From: Lichenostomus cassidix
Taxonomy: Eukaryota > Chordata > Aves > Passeriformes > Meliphagidae
Assembly (NCBI GenBank): GCA_008360975.2
Contig: CM039188.1
Location: 24,641,944-24,705,943 of the forward strand
DNA: 64,000 nucleotides
Reading direction: 5' to 3'
Below the pieces are notes generated by a model. That model saw nothing but the letters and a program-made list of their open reading frames with translations, was not told the origin of the DNA and made no database searches. The position numbers and the translations under genes are program-made. This document shows positions 51,301-63,200 of this stretch, piece after piece (positions within the stretch are counted from its first letter, which is position 1; the number at the start of each line of letters is the position of its first letter).

Positions 51301-51877
51301 GGCTTTTGCTTCTGTTCATGGTGAGACTCTCAATGCCTTTTTTTGCAGGATATCAGCTCTTGCCTGTTCTCAATATTGTCTCTGTGGATAGTCTAAAATT
51401 GAAATTGGGCATTCTTTGCATTCTTATGAAGGCTCCTAAAAGGAGAGCTGCAGAGGTTTTCATTGTGTCATCATCCTCTCCACTGAAGGACCTCTGCTCT
51501 TTGCAAGATACAGGCAGCTATCTGCTAGGATTAGGGTGAGTCGTAAGAGGATCATCTGATTGTCTGACAGTCCTGTGAATTTCTTGGCATTTGTACTCTT
51601 GGAATTTAAACAGTGTCAATTATACCTTCACATGCAGCTTTTCCTCAGACTATGCCAAAAAACCACTTTCTGATTTGTCCTGCCTTTTTGGCTCTACATC
51701 AGTTAGTAGAATGGAAATTCTCTATGTTGCAAATTGCTGAACATTTTCACAGTCCCTCCCCTTTCCATTTTTTGTGCCCTGGGCTTTGTAGTTATTTCTC
51801 CTCTTTTGTCCCTTTTTCATTCCTCCTTGCATGAGGGATCTGTCCTGACGTTGTGGGACTGGGATTGCAATATTAGA
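48305..51877. other. Non-coding DNA with one exon-like segment
   Basis: Position about 49130-49280 is a GC-richer patch with frames open on both strands. The 157-codon minus frame at 49042-49515 depends on a TTG start and has no domain. The exon-like segment at 49829-49937 is listed separately. No mobile element is recognised. Confidence 0.5.
49829..49937 (-). other. Exon-like segment, minus strand
   Basis: On the minus strand a pyrimidine-rich acceptor (TTCTTCCTTGCCTTCTTAG) ends at 49938, and a near-consensus donor (CAG/GTAAGA) begins at 49828. They bound a 109-base segment. All three frames contain a stop, so it cannot be an internal coding exon. It could be a non-coding RNA exon, or a first coding exon starting at the ATG at about 49877-49875. 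Matching splice signals this good also arise by chance in 64 kb of DNA. Confidence 0.15.
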
Positions 51878-52321
51878 ATGGAAATGTGTGCAATGGAAAC
51901 CTCTGTCTATCACTTTGCAATCAGCACTCTGCACTGCTCTTTCCTGGCTGCTATCAAAACCCTGAGTTACGCTTTTATCTTCTGGTTTGCTTTTATTTTT
52001 ATTTCTATCATCAGCTGGGTCCTCAAGTGCTTTTTAAAAGCTGGAAGGGCAGCTGAGTTTCCTCTTTTTGTCTTTGTCTTGAGCACAGCTGCTGAAGGTC
52101 TCAGAGGCATGGGACTGAAGGAGGCACTGCAGTGGGGCTCAGAGGACAGGGCTGTGCTTTTGCACAGTGCCAGCAGTGGGTTGTGCTCTGTGCCGAGGAG
52201 GATTCCCCACTGGCTGCCTGTGGGGACAAAAAACTCTGGGGAGAGCAGGGCAAAATGTGTCACCACTTGGGGGTCACCTCATTACCCTACTCCTCAGCAT
52301 CCCCTTATGACTGAGACCTAA
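51878..52321 (+). other. Longest ATG-initiated open frame region, 147 codons
   Basis: The open frame extends upstream to a TTG at 51734 (195 codons), but the first ATG is at 51878. The N-terminal half is hydrophobic, with a possible membrane segment at roughly residues 20-45. The C-terminal half is Gly-, Ser- and Pro-rich and comes from a locally GC-rich stretch (52040-52330) where stops are rare. A minus-strand frame is also open over 51967-52266, which argues for composition rather than selection. No family is recognised. Confidence 0.1.
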
Positions 52322-55300
52322 ACTGCAGCCCCACCCTAGCCTTAAACTGTTCTGTGGGATCTCATTCCATTGAAAGGAGAGGCCACCTCAAAAGTAAAAT
52401 AAAATGGCAAAAATAAAAAGGGATGCTTTCTAACAAAAAAAAAATTCAGCCATTCCAACGCAAGACATTTCTTCCTTGCAAAAATACTCTATATATTCTT
52501 TTTTTTCTGAAAACCTTGAGGTATGTGATTAAACTTACTTTTCAGAGTAATTTTGGTATTAAAGCACCTCGTTTACTGCCTCTGGCACTTCATTCAAAGA
52601 GAGGAAGTAGAAAGAAAAGTGAGAGCCAAATCAATTATATGGGGAAAATCAGTCTTTTCCTTGGAAAGCCAATTTTTTTTTTTAATTAATTGTCATATGA
52701 TTTATTTTCTTCTAGCTGGTATGGAACAGTGGGGAGAGTGAGGATGTTGATTCCTGGCTCTTTTTGTCTTTCTGGTTCAGTGCGAACAAAAGCAGTTTGT
52801 TACCCACCTGCTAACACACGTGGCTGCCTCTTGCTTTCAAAGTGCACTTTGCTTTTGTTGGATGTTTTGGACTGCACTGGGATTTATATTGCTATGTGTA
52901 TTAATAATTTGACTTTGAAATGATAATTAATTATTTTTCCAAGCAATTTTTTTGTTTCCCAAGAGCTCTGTATGCATTACAACCTCCTTGAACTTTGAAG
53001 ACTACAAAACTACCTTTTGAATTCAGCACAGTTTTGAATGAACTGGAAACTGCTCTCGTCCCACTGCAGGAAATTCCAGATTTCACTTCACTCACACCAT
53101 GTCCAATACACCATATTTGGGTGTAGGGAATCTGATTCTGAGCAATCAGTGGAATGTCTTCCACTGACAAAGAGCTAAGGCCAGTGAATATGTGGGTGTG
53201 AGGCAGGAGGATGCAGCACCCTCTGCTCTGCTGAGTGCAACACCAGACAAGATAAAAAGTCTTCTCAGGAAGCCAGTCCTGGCTCAGGACTGTATTAAAG
53301 AAGTTACTGATTTCCACATGGCTTAAACTAGAAAGTGAATGTTTAATTCAGTAGTGACTTGCACGCTACAAAATGAGTCCCAGATTTGGTCCATGCTGCA
53401 GACAGTCCTTTTCCTTGCCTTTCCATTCAGAAATGAATGAGGGAGGGAGAAAGTAAAGTTCTCTGTAGATAAATTAATGTACACCTTATATTTCCTGAAT
53501 GGGCCATTATTAAGCTGCCAAAAGGTAAATGCATAGAAGTGATTTCCTCCCAACCTCTTCTTCCCAGTGTGCAGAGGATCCCCTTTGTGTGCTTTATCTC
53601 CTTTAAGGAGGGGCATGGGGACTTGTCTTTCCCCTTTCCATTTCTCTCTGAAGGTCAGAGCTCTGAAAAAGGGCCTTGTCTTACCCCTTCCTGTAGGCAA
53701 TTCCCAGAAACAGAATAAGGTAAGTAAAATACACATCCACAGGTGTTCATTCAGGGAAAATGTCAAGCCTGTTCAGCAGCTTGTTTTCTGTAGAAATTAG
53801 AGGCTCTGCATTTCAAACAAAAACTCCACCACTTAATCTGCTTTCTCAGCATCACACAGTATGTGGATCCCAAAATCCAGCATCTTCCAGGAAATCCAGG
53901 TTGTCAGTGAACAGCAAGGATGATGAACTGTGAAAGCTCAGGATCCAAATTGCTGCTGTTGCCATTTTCAAAGTCCTCAAAGTCATTGACAAGCCACTTA
54001 GGCAAGTAGAAACAACTTTCAGTGCTTTTTTTAAACTGAGTCAGGGAGAGGGGCAGTGAGCACACGCTAGCACAGACTGGCCATGCCTGGGCTCCCAAAA
54101 ACTGACCTGGGTCAGCCTGGGCTTGGCTCCTCTGACCCTCAGTGGTGAGGAGGCCTCCTGTCCATGGTCAGGCAGAAGTCTTTTGGAAGCACTAGGATCT
54201 GAAGCCAGGTCTCTTCAGTCTTGGGATACTGCTTTTATTTCTATTTCTCCTTCTGCATCCATCCTCCTAGGCTTTATTGAGCAACTCATTATCTGTTACA
54301 GACTACAGTTGCAGCTAATGGCTGGAATGATTTCACTGCAGTTTGTCTTTAACCAGTTTGGCAGTGTTTATGCAATGGGCACTGCAGCAACTTCATAGCA
54401 GTGTTTGGTGTTCAGCAAGCTCTGAGCAGAGCCCAGTCCTGACCAAGATGTTCAGCAAAAAGCAGGATTTTCCATGGCACTTGCCCTCCTGTGCAGCACA
54501 TCTGACATCACTAATGAAATATCTTCAGTTTATTCAGTTACCCAAAGGTACAGTATATCTCTTTGAGTAATGCCTGTGAGCTCGTCAGTTTTCAGATGTA
54601 CAGCTACCTGTAAGGCTCTGAATCTTGGTATCTGGGTCTTAGAAGTGGCAGAACTGGAAATGTGTGGGTTTATGTATTTATTAATTTTCACTAAGCAATG
54701 GCTTATTATGAGTGATGACCTTAAATTTTCTGTTCTAGATGAATTCATTGTGAGTATCACATAATGAAAAGTTCAGCAAAAAAACCTTTTTTTACTTTTA
54801 TAACCCTAAGTTAGTCAACTTTGTTTCAGGTACCTCAGTTTGTGTCTCACCCTAGGGATTGCTAATCCCAGTGGTCAGGTTAAATTGGAAGTCTAAATGT
54901 CGTCCACATGGTCAGGCCTTGAGATTTTTTTGGCTTTGTTTTTGTTTGCTTTCCCCCCACATTTTCCAATATCATTCAGGAAAGTGCAGAAGAAAAGACA
55001 GACTTAATTTAGTCTCTCAAATGAAAATCCCTCAGCACTGACAATACCTGCTCTGCTTGTGCCAGGTCTCTAACAGCTTGAAAATCAAATTAGGCCCAGA
55101 ATTATTACAGACACTTTTTTCTGTCAATAACCTGAAAAAAAAACCCAAACAAAACCTGAAATAAAGAGGAAAAGCTTTCTCCAGCAATCTCAGTACTGGC
55201 CATGCTTCCCAATCCATTTGAAGCTTCTCACTCCAGCTCTGATGTTCCCTGCTGCCAGGTGGCTGGAAACAAGGGCTGCAAAAAATATTTTAAAAAGTCA

Positions 55301-55949
55301 TTTGAAAGGGAGCAGAGAGATTGCATGCCAGCTCGAAAGCATGACAGCAAGAAATCTCTGAACTTGCTTTGCCAGTGATGAGAAAAACCTCACCAGATTC
55401 ACTCTAGGCTGAGCTCTCTGGGGTGGAGGAGGGGGTTTAATCTCAGTATTTGTTAGTTGTTCAGTGTGGTGGCTCGTGCTCCTCATGGCATTTTCTCACA
55501 AGGAAGATGAATGCTAGAGTATTGAAGCTGCCTTAGTTATGTCCATTGTCCTTGAGAGTAAGAATAGATACAGTGGGTCAGATTAGAAAGAAAAAAAATC
55601 CCCTCTAGCCAAGTCTCTGGCTGTGGTCACAAGGAAATGTCTAGATTAGATTAAGAACAGCACAAGCATCTATGACACTTCTCCCAGGGCACTCTGAAAT
55701 GCCATGTCAATAATAATAATAGTTGATGGGTTCTCTGTTATGAACCTAATCACTTTATTGTTCAATGCATATCAACTATTAGCATCTACAGCATCCTTTA
55801 ACTTCATGTTCTACAAGTCCCCCACCCCCTATGGGGCAGAAAATTCCTTTTTTTCCTGTTTGTTTTTTTCCTGTTTGCTTTGAACTTACCAATGAGAAGC
55901 TTCACATACAATACCCTATATCTTGTACTCTTGAAGAAATGAACAATCA
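52322..55949. other. Non-coding DNA with one exon-like segment
   Basis: Contains a short imperfect tandem of TTTTTTCCTGTTTG at about 55848-55877 and several homopolymers. The 147-codon minus frame at 53323-53766 needs a TTG start and has no domain. The exon-like segment at 53654-53719 is listed separately. Confidence 0.5.
53654..53719 (+). other. Exon-like 66-base segment, plus strand
   Basis: A pyrimidine-rich acceptor (CTTTCCATTTCTCTCTGAAG) ends at 53653, and a donor close to consensus (AAG/GTAAGTA) starts at 53720. The 66-base interval is an exact multiple of three. It is open in only one frame, giving 22 residues rich in Lys, Gln and Leu that I do not recognise. It could be a small cassette exon of a gene extending beyond the window, or a chance pairing of splice-like signals. 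Confidence 0.18.
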
Positions 55950-56095
55950 GTTCTCATCCTAACTTTAAATAATCTCCACAGTCCTCATATTTCCAAGGTC
56001 TTTCCTCACCCACAGGAATTTCTATATATTTGCTAAACATTGCTGCTCCTCTCTGAACTTTTTCCAGTTCCAATATGTCCTTGGAAATAAATGGC
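55950..56095 (-). mobile_element. CR1 LINE fragment, antisense
   Basis: The minus strand encodes Lys-Asp-Ile-Leu-Glu-Leu-Glu-Lys-Val-Gln-Arg-Gly-Ala-Ala. This follows the CR1 reverse transcriptase C-terminal pattern in which a Lys-Asp-Ile block leads to Leu-Glu-X-Val-Gln-Arg. The best block is at about 56043-56085. A degenerate Tyr-Glu-Asp block follows near 55980. The rest has lost frame and spacing. It is a truncated, inactive remnant in a 90-codon open frame (55954-56226) that is not a gene. Confidence 0.65.
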
Positions 56096-57689
56096 AGGAT
56101 GGGATGTCTTGCAGCACATTCCCTGTTTCCAGCAGAGGCTTTTGCAGTGTGGTGCTGTTGTAGGATTTGTGAAGTCATCACCTTAAAGCTTGAGGCTGTT
56201 AGGCAGCAGCAGGTGAGCAATTTCAATTTTAAATTTTTTCTTTCTTCTCCTCCCCAGTATTCCTATGCTAACTCATCATATTGAACTGTTTTTTTTTTTT
56301 TCTTCCAAGTTGTAAATGAAATCTTGGCAATGTGTGGTTACTACTTCCCAGCAGGCAGGTAATGCAGGCATTATGAATCAATTCAGATCCTAGATTTTTG
56401 TCTTCTTGTGGGAGAAAGGGAAAGAGAAAACACACACACACCCACACCAAAAAAAAAAAAAAAGCAACTCAAGGAACAATAATTTAAAATCAAGCAAGAA
56501 CCTAAGAGAAACATTTGTAAAACCTCACCTTGCCTTCTTAAGTTACTAGGGAAGATTTCTATAAGCTACTTCTAACTAATCAGAGAGGATATAAAGAAAT
56601 GGAACTTGCAAGTATGGATAAATTTTGTTATTTTATGTTGTCACTCCCTCTAGACATTTTACCTCTATTCATTGTATCATGTTGAAAGGAAAGTGTTTGT
56701 TTTGATCTCAGCTTTTTTCAGCACAGTGTGCAGCTTGTTTTTTACGATAGTGCTTAATGTCTTCCGAGAAATCCTGTTGAGGGTTTTCAAACGCCTCTTG
56801 TTTGCAGACAACAACAAATAGTTAGAAGTGGGTGGAGAACAGACAGACATGAGCTGAAGGTGAGGAAAATGTTTCTAGGAAGAAAGTTGCTAAAACTGCA
56901 GAGGAATATCGAATTTTACACTCTGGGTCAATTAAAATTGGACAGTATAATATATCCACTGGAACAGGAATTTGTATTGGACTTGAGGGGTAGATTAAAC
57001 ACTCTGGTTGAATTTGGGGATGAGATTTTCAAAAGCAGTCAATCTGCTCTTTCTATTTAAGTGATAATAGTGTTCAGTCAGCATTCAGCACATTTCAAAT
57101 ATCCTAGGATTTGGTTCTCTGGTTTTATAAGCTGAATCTTCAGTTCTTTATCAAAAGAAAATACCCTGCAACTCAAAGACAAATTTTACTGAAATTAGAT
57201 GTTTTTTCAGGCTCCAGGCTGCTAGTATGCAGTCTTATCTCGTAGTATTTGAAAGCATATCAAGGAATCCCTTGTTTTTTTGCAGTATCTTGGATCACTG
57301 CTGAATATTTTTTCAGTCTCATTCCCCCAAGGGTTCTTTTGTGTGATCAACTTTTGGGGTAATATTATCCTAACAAATCCAGCACTGCTACAATTGTGGA
57401 TCCCTACCTTTGTGGTGTTTGACAGTGGTAGAGTAGAAAAGAAGCTACATTTGAAACATCCCAATTTGATCAGCCTTGGCAAGAGGAAACCAAACCTTAC
57501 AAAGGCTCACCTGACTTTCTCTGAGGAGCATATGGGAGCCAACAGCATGGGCTGTATCCATGCATCATCACGTGCAGAGCAGGTCTGAGTCAAGCACACA
57601 TCACAGAGTTTCTGACCTTGACAAACTGCAGCTGCAATTGCTCTCCTTGGGCCAAACACTCAGCCTGAGCCAGTTGTAGCACCCACAAA
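56096..57689. other. Non-coding DNA with homopolymers
   Basis: Contains a 13-base T run at 56289-56301 and a CA dinucleotide stretch at 56430-56440 followed by a 15-base A run at 56449-56463. No gene is recognised. Confidence 0.55.
56430..56463 (+). repeat. CA repeat plus poly-A
   Basis: A short CA dinucleotide array followed by a 15-base A run. Simple repeat. Confidence 0.85.
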
Positions 57690-57778
57690 TTTGAAGACAG
57701 CTTTTCTGGTGTGTGGACTGAACTAGATATCTCCAGAGATCCCTTCTAGCCCAAGTTTCCCTGTAACTATGATTCTGG
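57690..57778 (+). mobile_element. CR1 LINE 3' tail
   Basis: GGACTGAACTAGATATCTCC, then AGAGATCCCTTCTAGCCC, then CTATGATTCTGG correspond to the CR1 3' end from memory. That end reads GGACTAGATGATCTCCAGAG, then GTCCCTTCCAACCC, then ATTCTATG-type octamers. All blocks are in the correct order. It is a short, 5'-truncated insertion, as is usual for CR1. Confidence 0.8.
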
Positions 57779-60169
57779 AAGTGACAGTACCTTCAGGTCC
57801 TCAGCTCCTGTAAGTGATTCACTGGAATTACTGTAAGTCTGTAGTTCTAAAACTACCAAAGGAGTGCACTGGGTGCTGATTTGTGAAACTGCTGAGGACA
57901 GGGCACTGTCATGACATGCTAATGTTCAAGGTGCACTTTTACTTTACCAGCATGTCTTCTAGGCTCCTTCCAGCCCTGGTGGATCCCAGTATTTCCATGT
58001 TTCTGCATGCTTTTCTCTCAAATGGAGCCACTGAAAGATTTCCTGCAATACTCCTCTCAGGTTTACTTCTTGTTGTCACAGCTCTGGCTAAAAAAAAAAA
58101 CCCATTGCAGTAAAGTTTGATGGAGCTAAAATAAGATATATATGGTTCCTTTGACAGGTGTCAGGTCACTCCAAATTAGCAAAAAACAATAATCAAGTGG
58201 AAAAGGCTGCAGCTTACTTGCAGCCCCATAGACAACACATTTCAAATTGTAATAACTGTCTAATAACAAGGCTTAAATTAAAATCACATTCATCATCCCT
58301 GTGCTTCCTTTTTTCTCTTTTTTCTCTTTATCGTGCTTCCATGTTCCCTAAACTGATTATTTGTTTCTTTCTAGTTTGCCTCTGGAAAGGGGACAAGTGT
58401 GAAGACTTAAAAGACTAGTGAGATAGTAATCATTGGTTCACACTGTTTCCCTTTGAGCTACTTGCTGTAAGCAAGAACAACAACAACAAAAAAATAAATA
58501 TACAAGACAGAAAGAAACGGAGCCTGAGGAGAGAACATTCATATTGTCATTTAGATGAACTATGCAGCTATCTCTCTTGACACACCTATTCCACCAGCAT
58601 GGTTCTTCTCAACCTGGTATTCATTTTCTGTCCTTCTTCATTACATTAGTGATCCTTTTTTCCTCTCCTGCTCTGACTACAGCCTGAACCACTCGCTTAT
58701 TTTTGGCTATATTAGCCAGGTTGTTTGTATTGCTGTCCCGCGGGTGACCTAGCAGCTCAAACTAATAACACATATTTCTTTGTCAACATTTTACTCTCTA
58801 AGCTTGTTGAAGACATTTTATATGTCCAAATTGCAGTGATGTATTTTGGGGATAATAACACAGAAGTGGAATTAATGCCTCTTGGACCTTTCCTTTCTAG
58901 CAAGATTGGACTGGCCTAGATAAATGGTTTTCTCGCCTAGCCTATTTTGGTTTTCTTTTGTTTCAAACCCCCTCAATTTAATAATGTTGGTTGTCTTCCT
59001 CCAGACCTCTTCATAGAATTTTTATTTTTGTTTCACTGTGTTTGTTCTTGCAGGATCTGCAAGTTCTGGTTCTAACTAAAAATAGCATAGATTGAGACAT
59101 TCTGATATCATGAAGGTGAGATTGGTTTCATTTACATTGCAAAACGCCTGGGGCACTTATGTATCTGTAGAGTATCTATCATAATGAGATTTCCTAACAA
59201 GGATGTGGGATCTGATGTGTGTCTGAGATTCCTGACACATGACTGAGGCAATATTCATGATAAAGACAAATTAATTTCAGAAAGAAGGTAGAATTATTTT
59301 TGGTCTCCCTCATTTATATTATCATTAAACTTGTGGGAACATTGTACCTTCAAGTCTGTGACCAATTTGGTTGAAAATGGCCAGAACAGTCAAGGCAGAT
59401 GGACACATAAATGTCAGATGATCACAGGAATTTTCTGTGTCTTGGGAAACAAGGCTGGAGAAGAACTGGCAGAGAATAGTTATTTCTTAACTATGCAATA
59501 GTGCAGAGAAGGATGTGCTGTCAGAACCCATTGCAGATCAGGCACAGCAACCCAGTACCAAATTCCTCAGTAAAACACTGACAATAAGAATTCTTTTTGC
59601 AAGCAATATCCACAGGCCTTATGAAGTAGAGATAAGGCCTTAGGAAACAGAGAAAAAGTTTAATTCTCACGTAAGGCTCTGTCCACATGCAGGAGCAAAA
59701 CATCCTGGTCCTACAAATGTTAGGATATGAGAGGATAGGGAAGCAGTGGAAAACAGTAGTGTTTTCCCATTGCTGTGACTAGTTGGGAAATGTGTAAAAA
59801 GCAGTATATTGGTTTCCATGTCATCTACTTGTTTTCAGGCAGTTCATGCAATGTGTTTTTTAATTATTACTTGGTGGATTAGATGTTGTGGAACAAAATG
59901 AGCTTTTTGAAACAGGAAAAACTACTTTGGGTTAGCTATATATGTCCCATGCAGAGATAACCCATGGCTCCATAGATTGTCTCTGCAAACTCAAACAAGC
60001 TACCAAAGATAGTGTAGTTCCTTGAAACTGGGGGCATCAGTAAAAGGAAATGGCTATTTCCTCACAGAGACCAATCATGCTTAATTTATTGAGGTTGACA
60101 AAAAAAGGATAAAGACCCATGAGGCACAAGAGCAGTGGAAATCCACACATGTTAATATCATTAAAAATG
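57779..60169. other. Non-coding DNA, nothing recognised
   Basis: Unique sequence with a CAA-type simple repeat at 58475-58500. No gene is supported. The frame at 58158-58418 has no domain character. Confidence 0.6.
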
Positions 60170-60235
60170 GGCATAAACTAGCTATGCTAGAAATTGGATG
60201 ATAGTTTCTGACCTCTAGAGGTCCCTTTAAATAGC
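60170..60235 (+). mobile_element. Probable CR1 3' tail remnant
   Basis: TGACCTCTAGAGGTCCCTT at 60210-60228 matches the typical CR1 tail block (GATGACCTCTAGAGGTCCCTTCC) without a mismatch over 19 bases. A weak TTGGAT block lies just upstream. The terminal octamers and the rest of the element are not recognisable. The core ACCTCTAGAGGT is itself a perfect 12-base palindrome. Confidence 0.5.
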
Positions 60236-63200
60236 TGAACAGTGTTTAAAAGACCTGACTTGTTTTAAGAGAATATGGATCCCTTTTCAAAGGTACTCTG
60301 TCTAAACAGCTTAGTAATTTCTTTTTCCTAACTGAGGAGCATGACTTACCTCACAGGGAACATTGTGGGGAAGAATGAATGGATGACTGTGGGAGGCTAA
60401 AAGAGCTATTAAATACTAGGTAGCCGTAGGGGTTCAGCTGTGAATATTGACAATAGCTCAACGTGTGGGATGTAGGATGTCTTGTCTTCAGGCCATCCTG
60501 AAGTTTATCCTACTGTATCCTTTCAAATTAACCAGGCCCCAGCAATATGTTATATAATGTACATGAGCCAGCGCCTAGGGAAGGAAAAAGAAATAATAGT
60601 TACCACACTCAAATAGCAGATTCATGTATGTAAAGTGAGCCACAATATTTGAAATGTCAGAATTGTTAATAGCTTTGCATGCATCTGGGTGTTAATTGGT
60701 ATTTGTAATTGGAGCAAAAAGGTGTGGAAGGAGCAGGTGACAGGCTTTCACTAAAGTATCTACTGCAATCATTTCTTGATGATAAAAGCATTTAGAATGT
60801 GTCTAAGAGATAAAAGAGCTTTTCTGATGAACTGAAACAAGTGTGAGGGTTAACAGTCCCCCCATGTTCATGAGATATATATTTATACCTGAAACCCCAA
60901 AGAAGATAGCTTCGATTTACTCTAAGCATTTTCAGGAGGCAAATTTTAACAGCTTGTGCATATTCTGTCAGTCAAAACTCTATTGAAATGTGTAAGGCAA
61001 ACTCAAAGCATTAATACTGGGTTTCAGGGATCCCTGCAGGAAGTTAGGGACTTTCCCTTCTCAGTCAGCAAAGCTGCTTCTTTGGGTGTATGTCAAACAG
61101 TCAGAAGGGAAAAAGGAAAAAAAAAAAAAGCAAGTGGTTTCTCCAGCAAAGAAACAGGTATTCCTAACACATGTAAAGTGATATAATTCCAACATGCACT
61201 GTGATCACAATCCAACCTGCTCCTCTACTCCATGGTGGTTACCATTGCTACATGTCCAGCAGGATTTCCTATTCTAATCTGAGGAAATAACTCAATGCCA
61301 GGGTAAATTTTCCTAATGTGCTGATTTTTGGTGACAGCTTGCACTGAGGGCACCAACCATCTCTCACTGCATGCTCTAGAAAGTAGAAATAAAACCAAGT
61401 TATCTCACTTGAGCACTTATCCAACATGAAATTTTCATTTCATCAGGCACAGTGTTGGTGCCTTGAATTCTAAGCATTTAGCCTTCTGCTGCTGTAAACT
61501 GCTAGGTGAGCTCTAAAGCAAACCAGTGCACATTTTTCTTGTGTCAATGTTTCTCTTTATTCCACACGAAGATAATTCTTGGCGAGGTCACACTCTGGGC
61601 TCTTTTGCCTGCAAGCTGCTCCTTCAGACCTCACTGCAGAGAGCTCCAAAATCTGGTCTTTGGCACTAGTTCTTATTTATCTCAACAACAGGGAAGGGGG
61701 ACTTACATGGAAAGAAACTATATATTTTACTTTTTTTTTAAATTTTCTCGTATTTTGTGCAATACTCAGTATGCCTGGGTGTTTATGCACAAGTATACAA
61801 GAGTAAACACCTATTGTCTTGTGAATTGTGTAAGTAAGGCACGTATTTAGTTATCATCCTTGTCATAAAATTCCTTTTACGAGAGTAAATTGCTGTTTAC
61901 TCCCCAACTCTTCTGGCCTCAAGAGAGCAAATCAGAATCTTTTTTGTTTCTTTATTATTGCTGTTGTAACTGCAGGTTTGCTCATCTCTGAGGTATTGGG
62001 AGTACATTATAGACATAGTTAAATTTATGGCTCTTATGTTGAGGGAAAAGAAAGAAGTGGCCATACTGCTTACAGCTTTATATCAACAGCTGAGCATGTC
62101 AAAGATTAAAAGATGAGCTTAAGACATTTTTGCAGTTCTCTTCTAACTATGCTCCCTATCACTGGCATTTGATATTTGTCTCAGTTCCTCACCAAGAATC
62201 AAACTTTAGATATTTTTCTGGTAATAAAATCTGGGTGTTAGTATGGATAGACTGATATGAATTTAAACAAATTGCCTCTTTCTTTCTCTTTGGTTCATAC
62301 TTTTGAAAAGAGTTGGTAAGTGTGAGGCACCCAAATGCTTTTGAAATTCAGAGAAATTTGAGACTGTCTGAATAAATGCTCAGAAACTATCACAATTGTA
62401 TAAAAAGAGGAACCTAAAAGGGTCCCTGCAGTCTTAAATTTAGTCTTTAGATTTTCCTAAAGAACTTCCAACTGTGCAATTGCAAATAATATTAGGTAAC
62501 ACCATGGTTTTTCTCTTATTCAGAAAGTGCATTAAGGTATCTTAGTTGTACTCCATGTTTATAGAATGATAACTTCATTTCCTCTTAGTCACTTAATGCA
62601 CCAATATCAGGCAATATTAAAGAAGCCAAAGAAACATATTTTTTCTTCTTTCTGTAGCTCTAGAGGCAAGTGTGCCAAGACCCTGAGCTGCACTGCTTTC
62701 CTTATAGTTGAGGATAGTTATGCAGCAAAAGTAAAGTATATTCGCATCTGTAAATTTGATTTTTCTTGCTCTTCTGAGGCAAGAAAAGGGCTGTTCACCA
62801 CCTTTGCTTCATGTGCACAGGCTGGGATCAGTGGGAAAGCCTGGCAAAACTCTTACTGCTTTGAGTAGCAAAAGGAGATTTAACCTGCAGGTTTGAGGAT
62901 GTTGATTGTAGAATGAGTTAATGCAGAAAGCTGTCCTGTCCTTTCTGCATTTTCCTGTCCATTCTACATCTGCGTTTTTCAGCTTCCTTTGGACAACAAG
63001 GGGCTCACTGGAACCCAAGGTTGTGACCTTCCTTGCAAACATGCTCAGAAGCAATACTGAGGGGCCAACAGTTGAACTGAATATTTTTCCAGCCTTTCTT
63101 CACAGCTCAGCAGTCCTTCTATGTTGTTGGGCTCTCCAAAGCAATTTTTAAATCTGATCCTTTTGAAAGTGTCTGTGAATACCTGCCCAGTGCTTCCTTA

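Noticed and set aside
53323..53766. 147-codon minus-strand frame
   Set aside because: TTG start, no recognisable domain, no splice or poly-A context.
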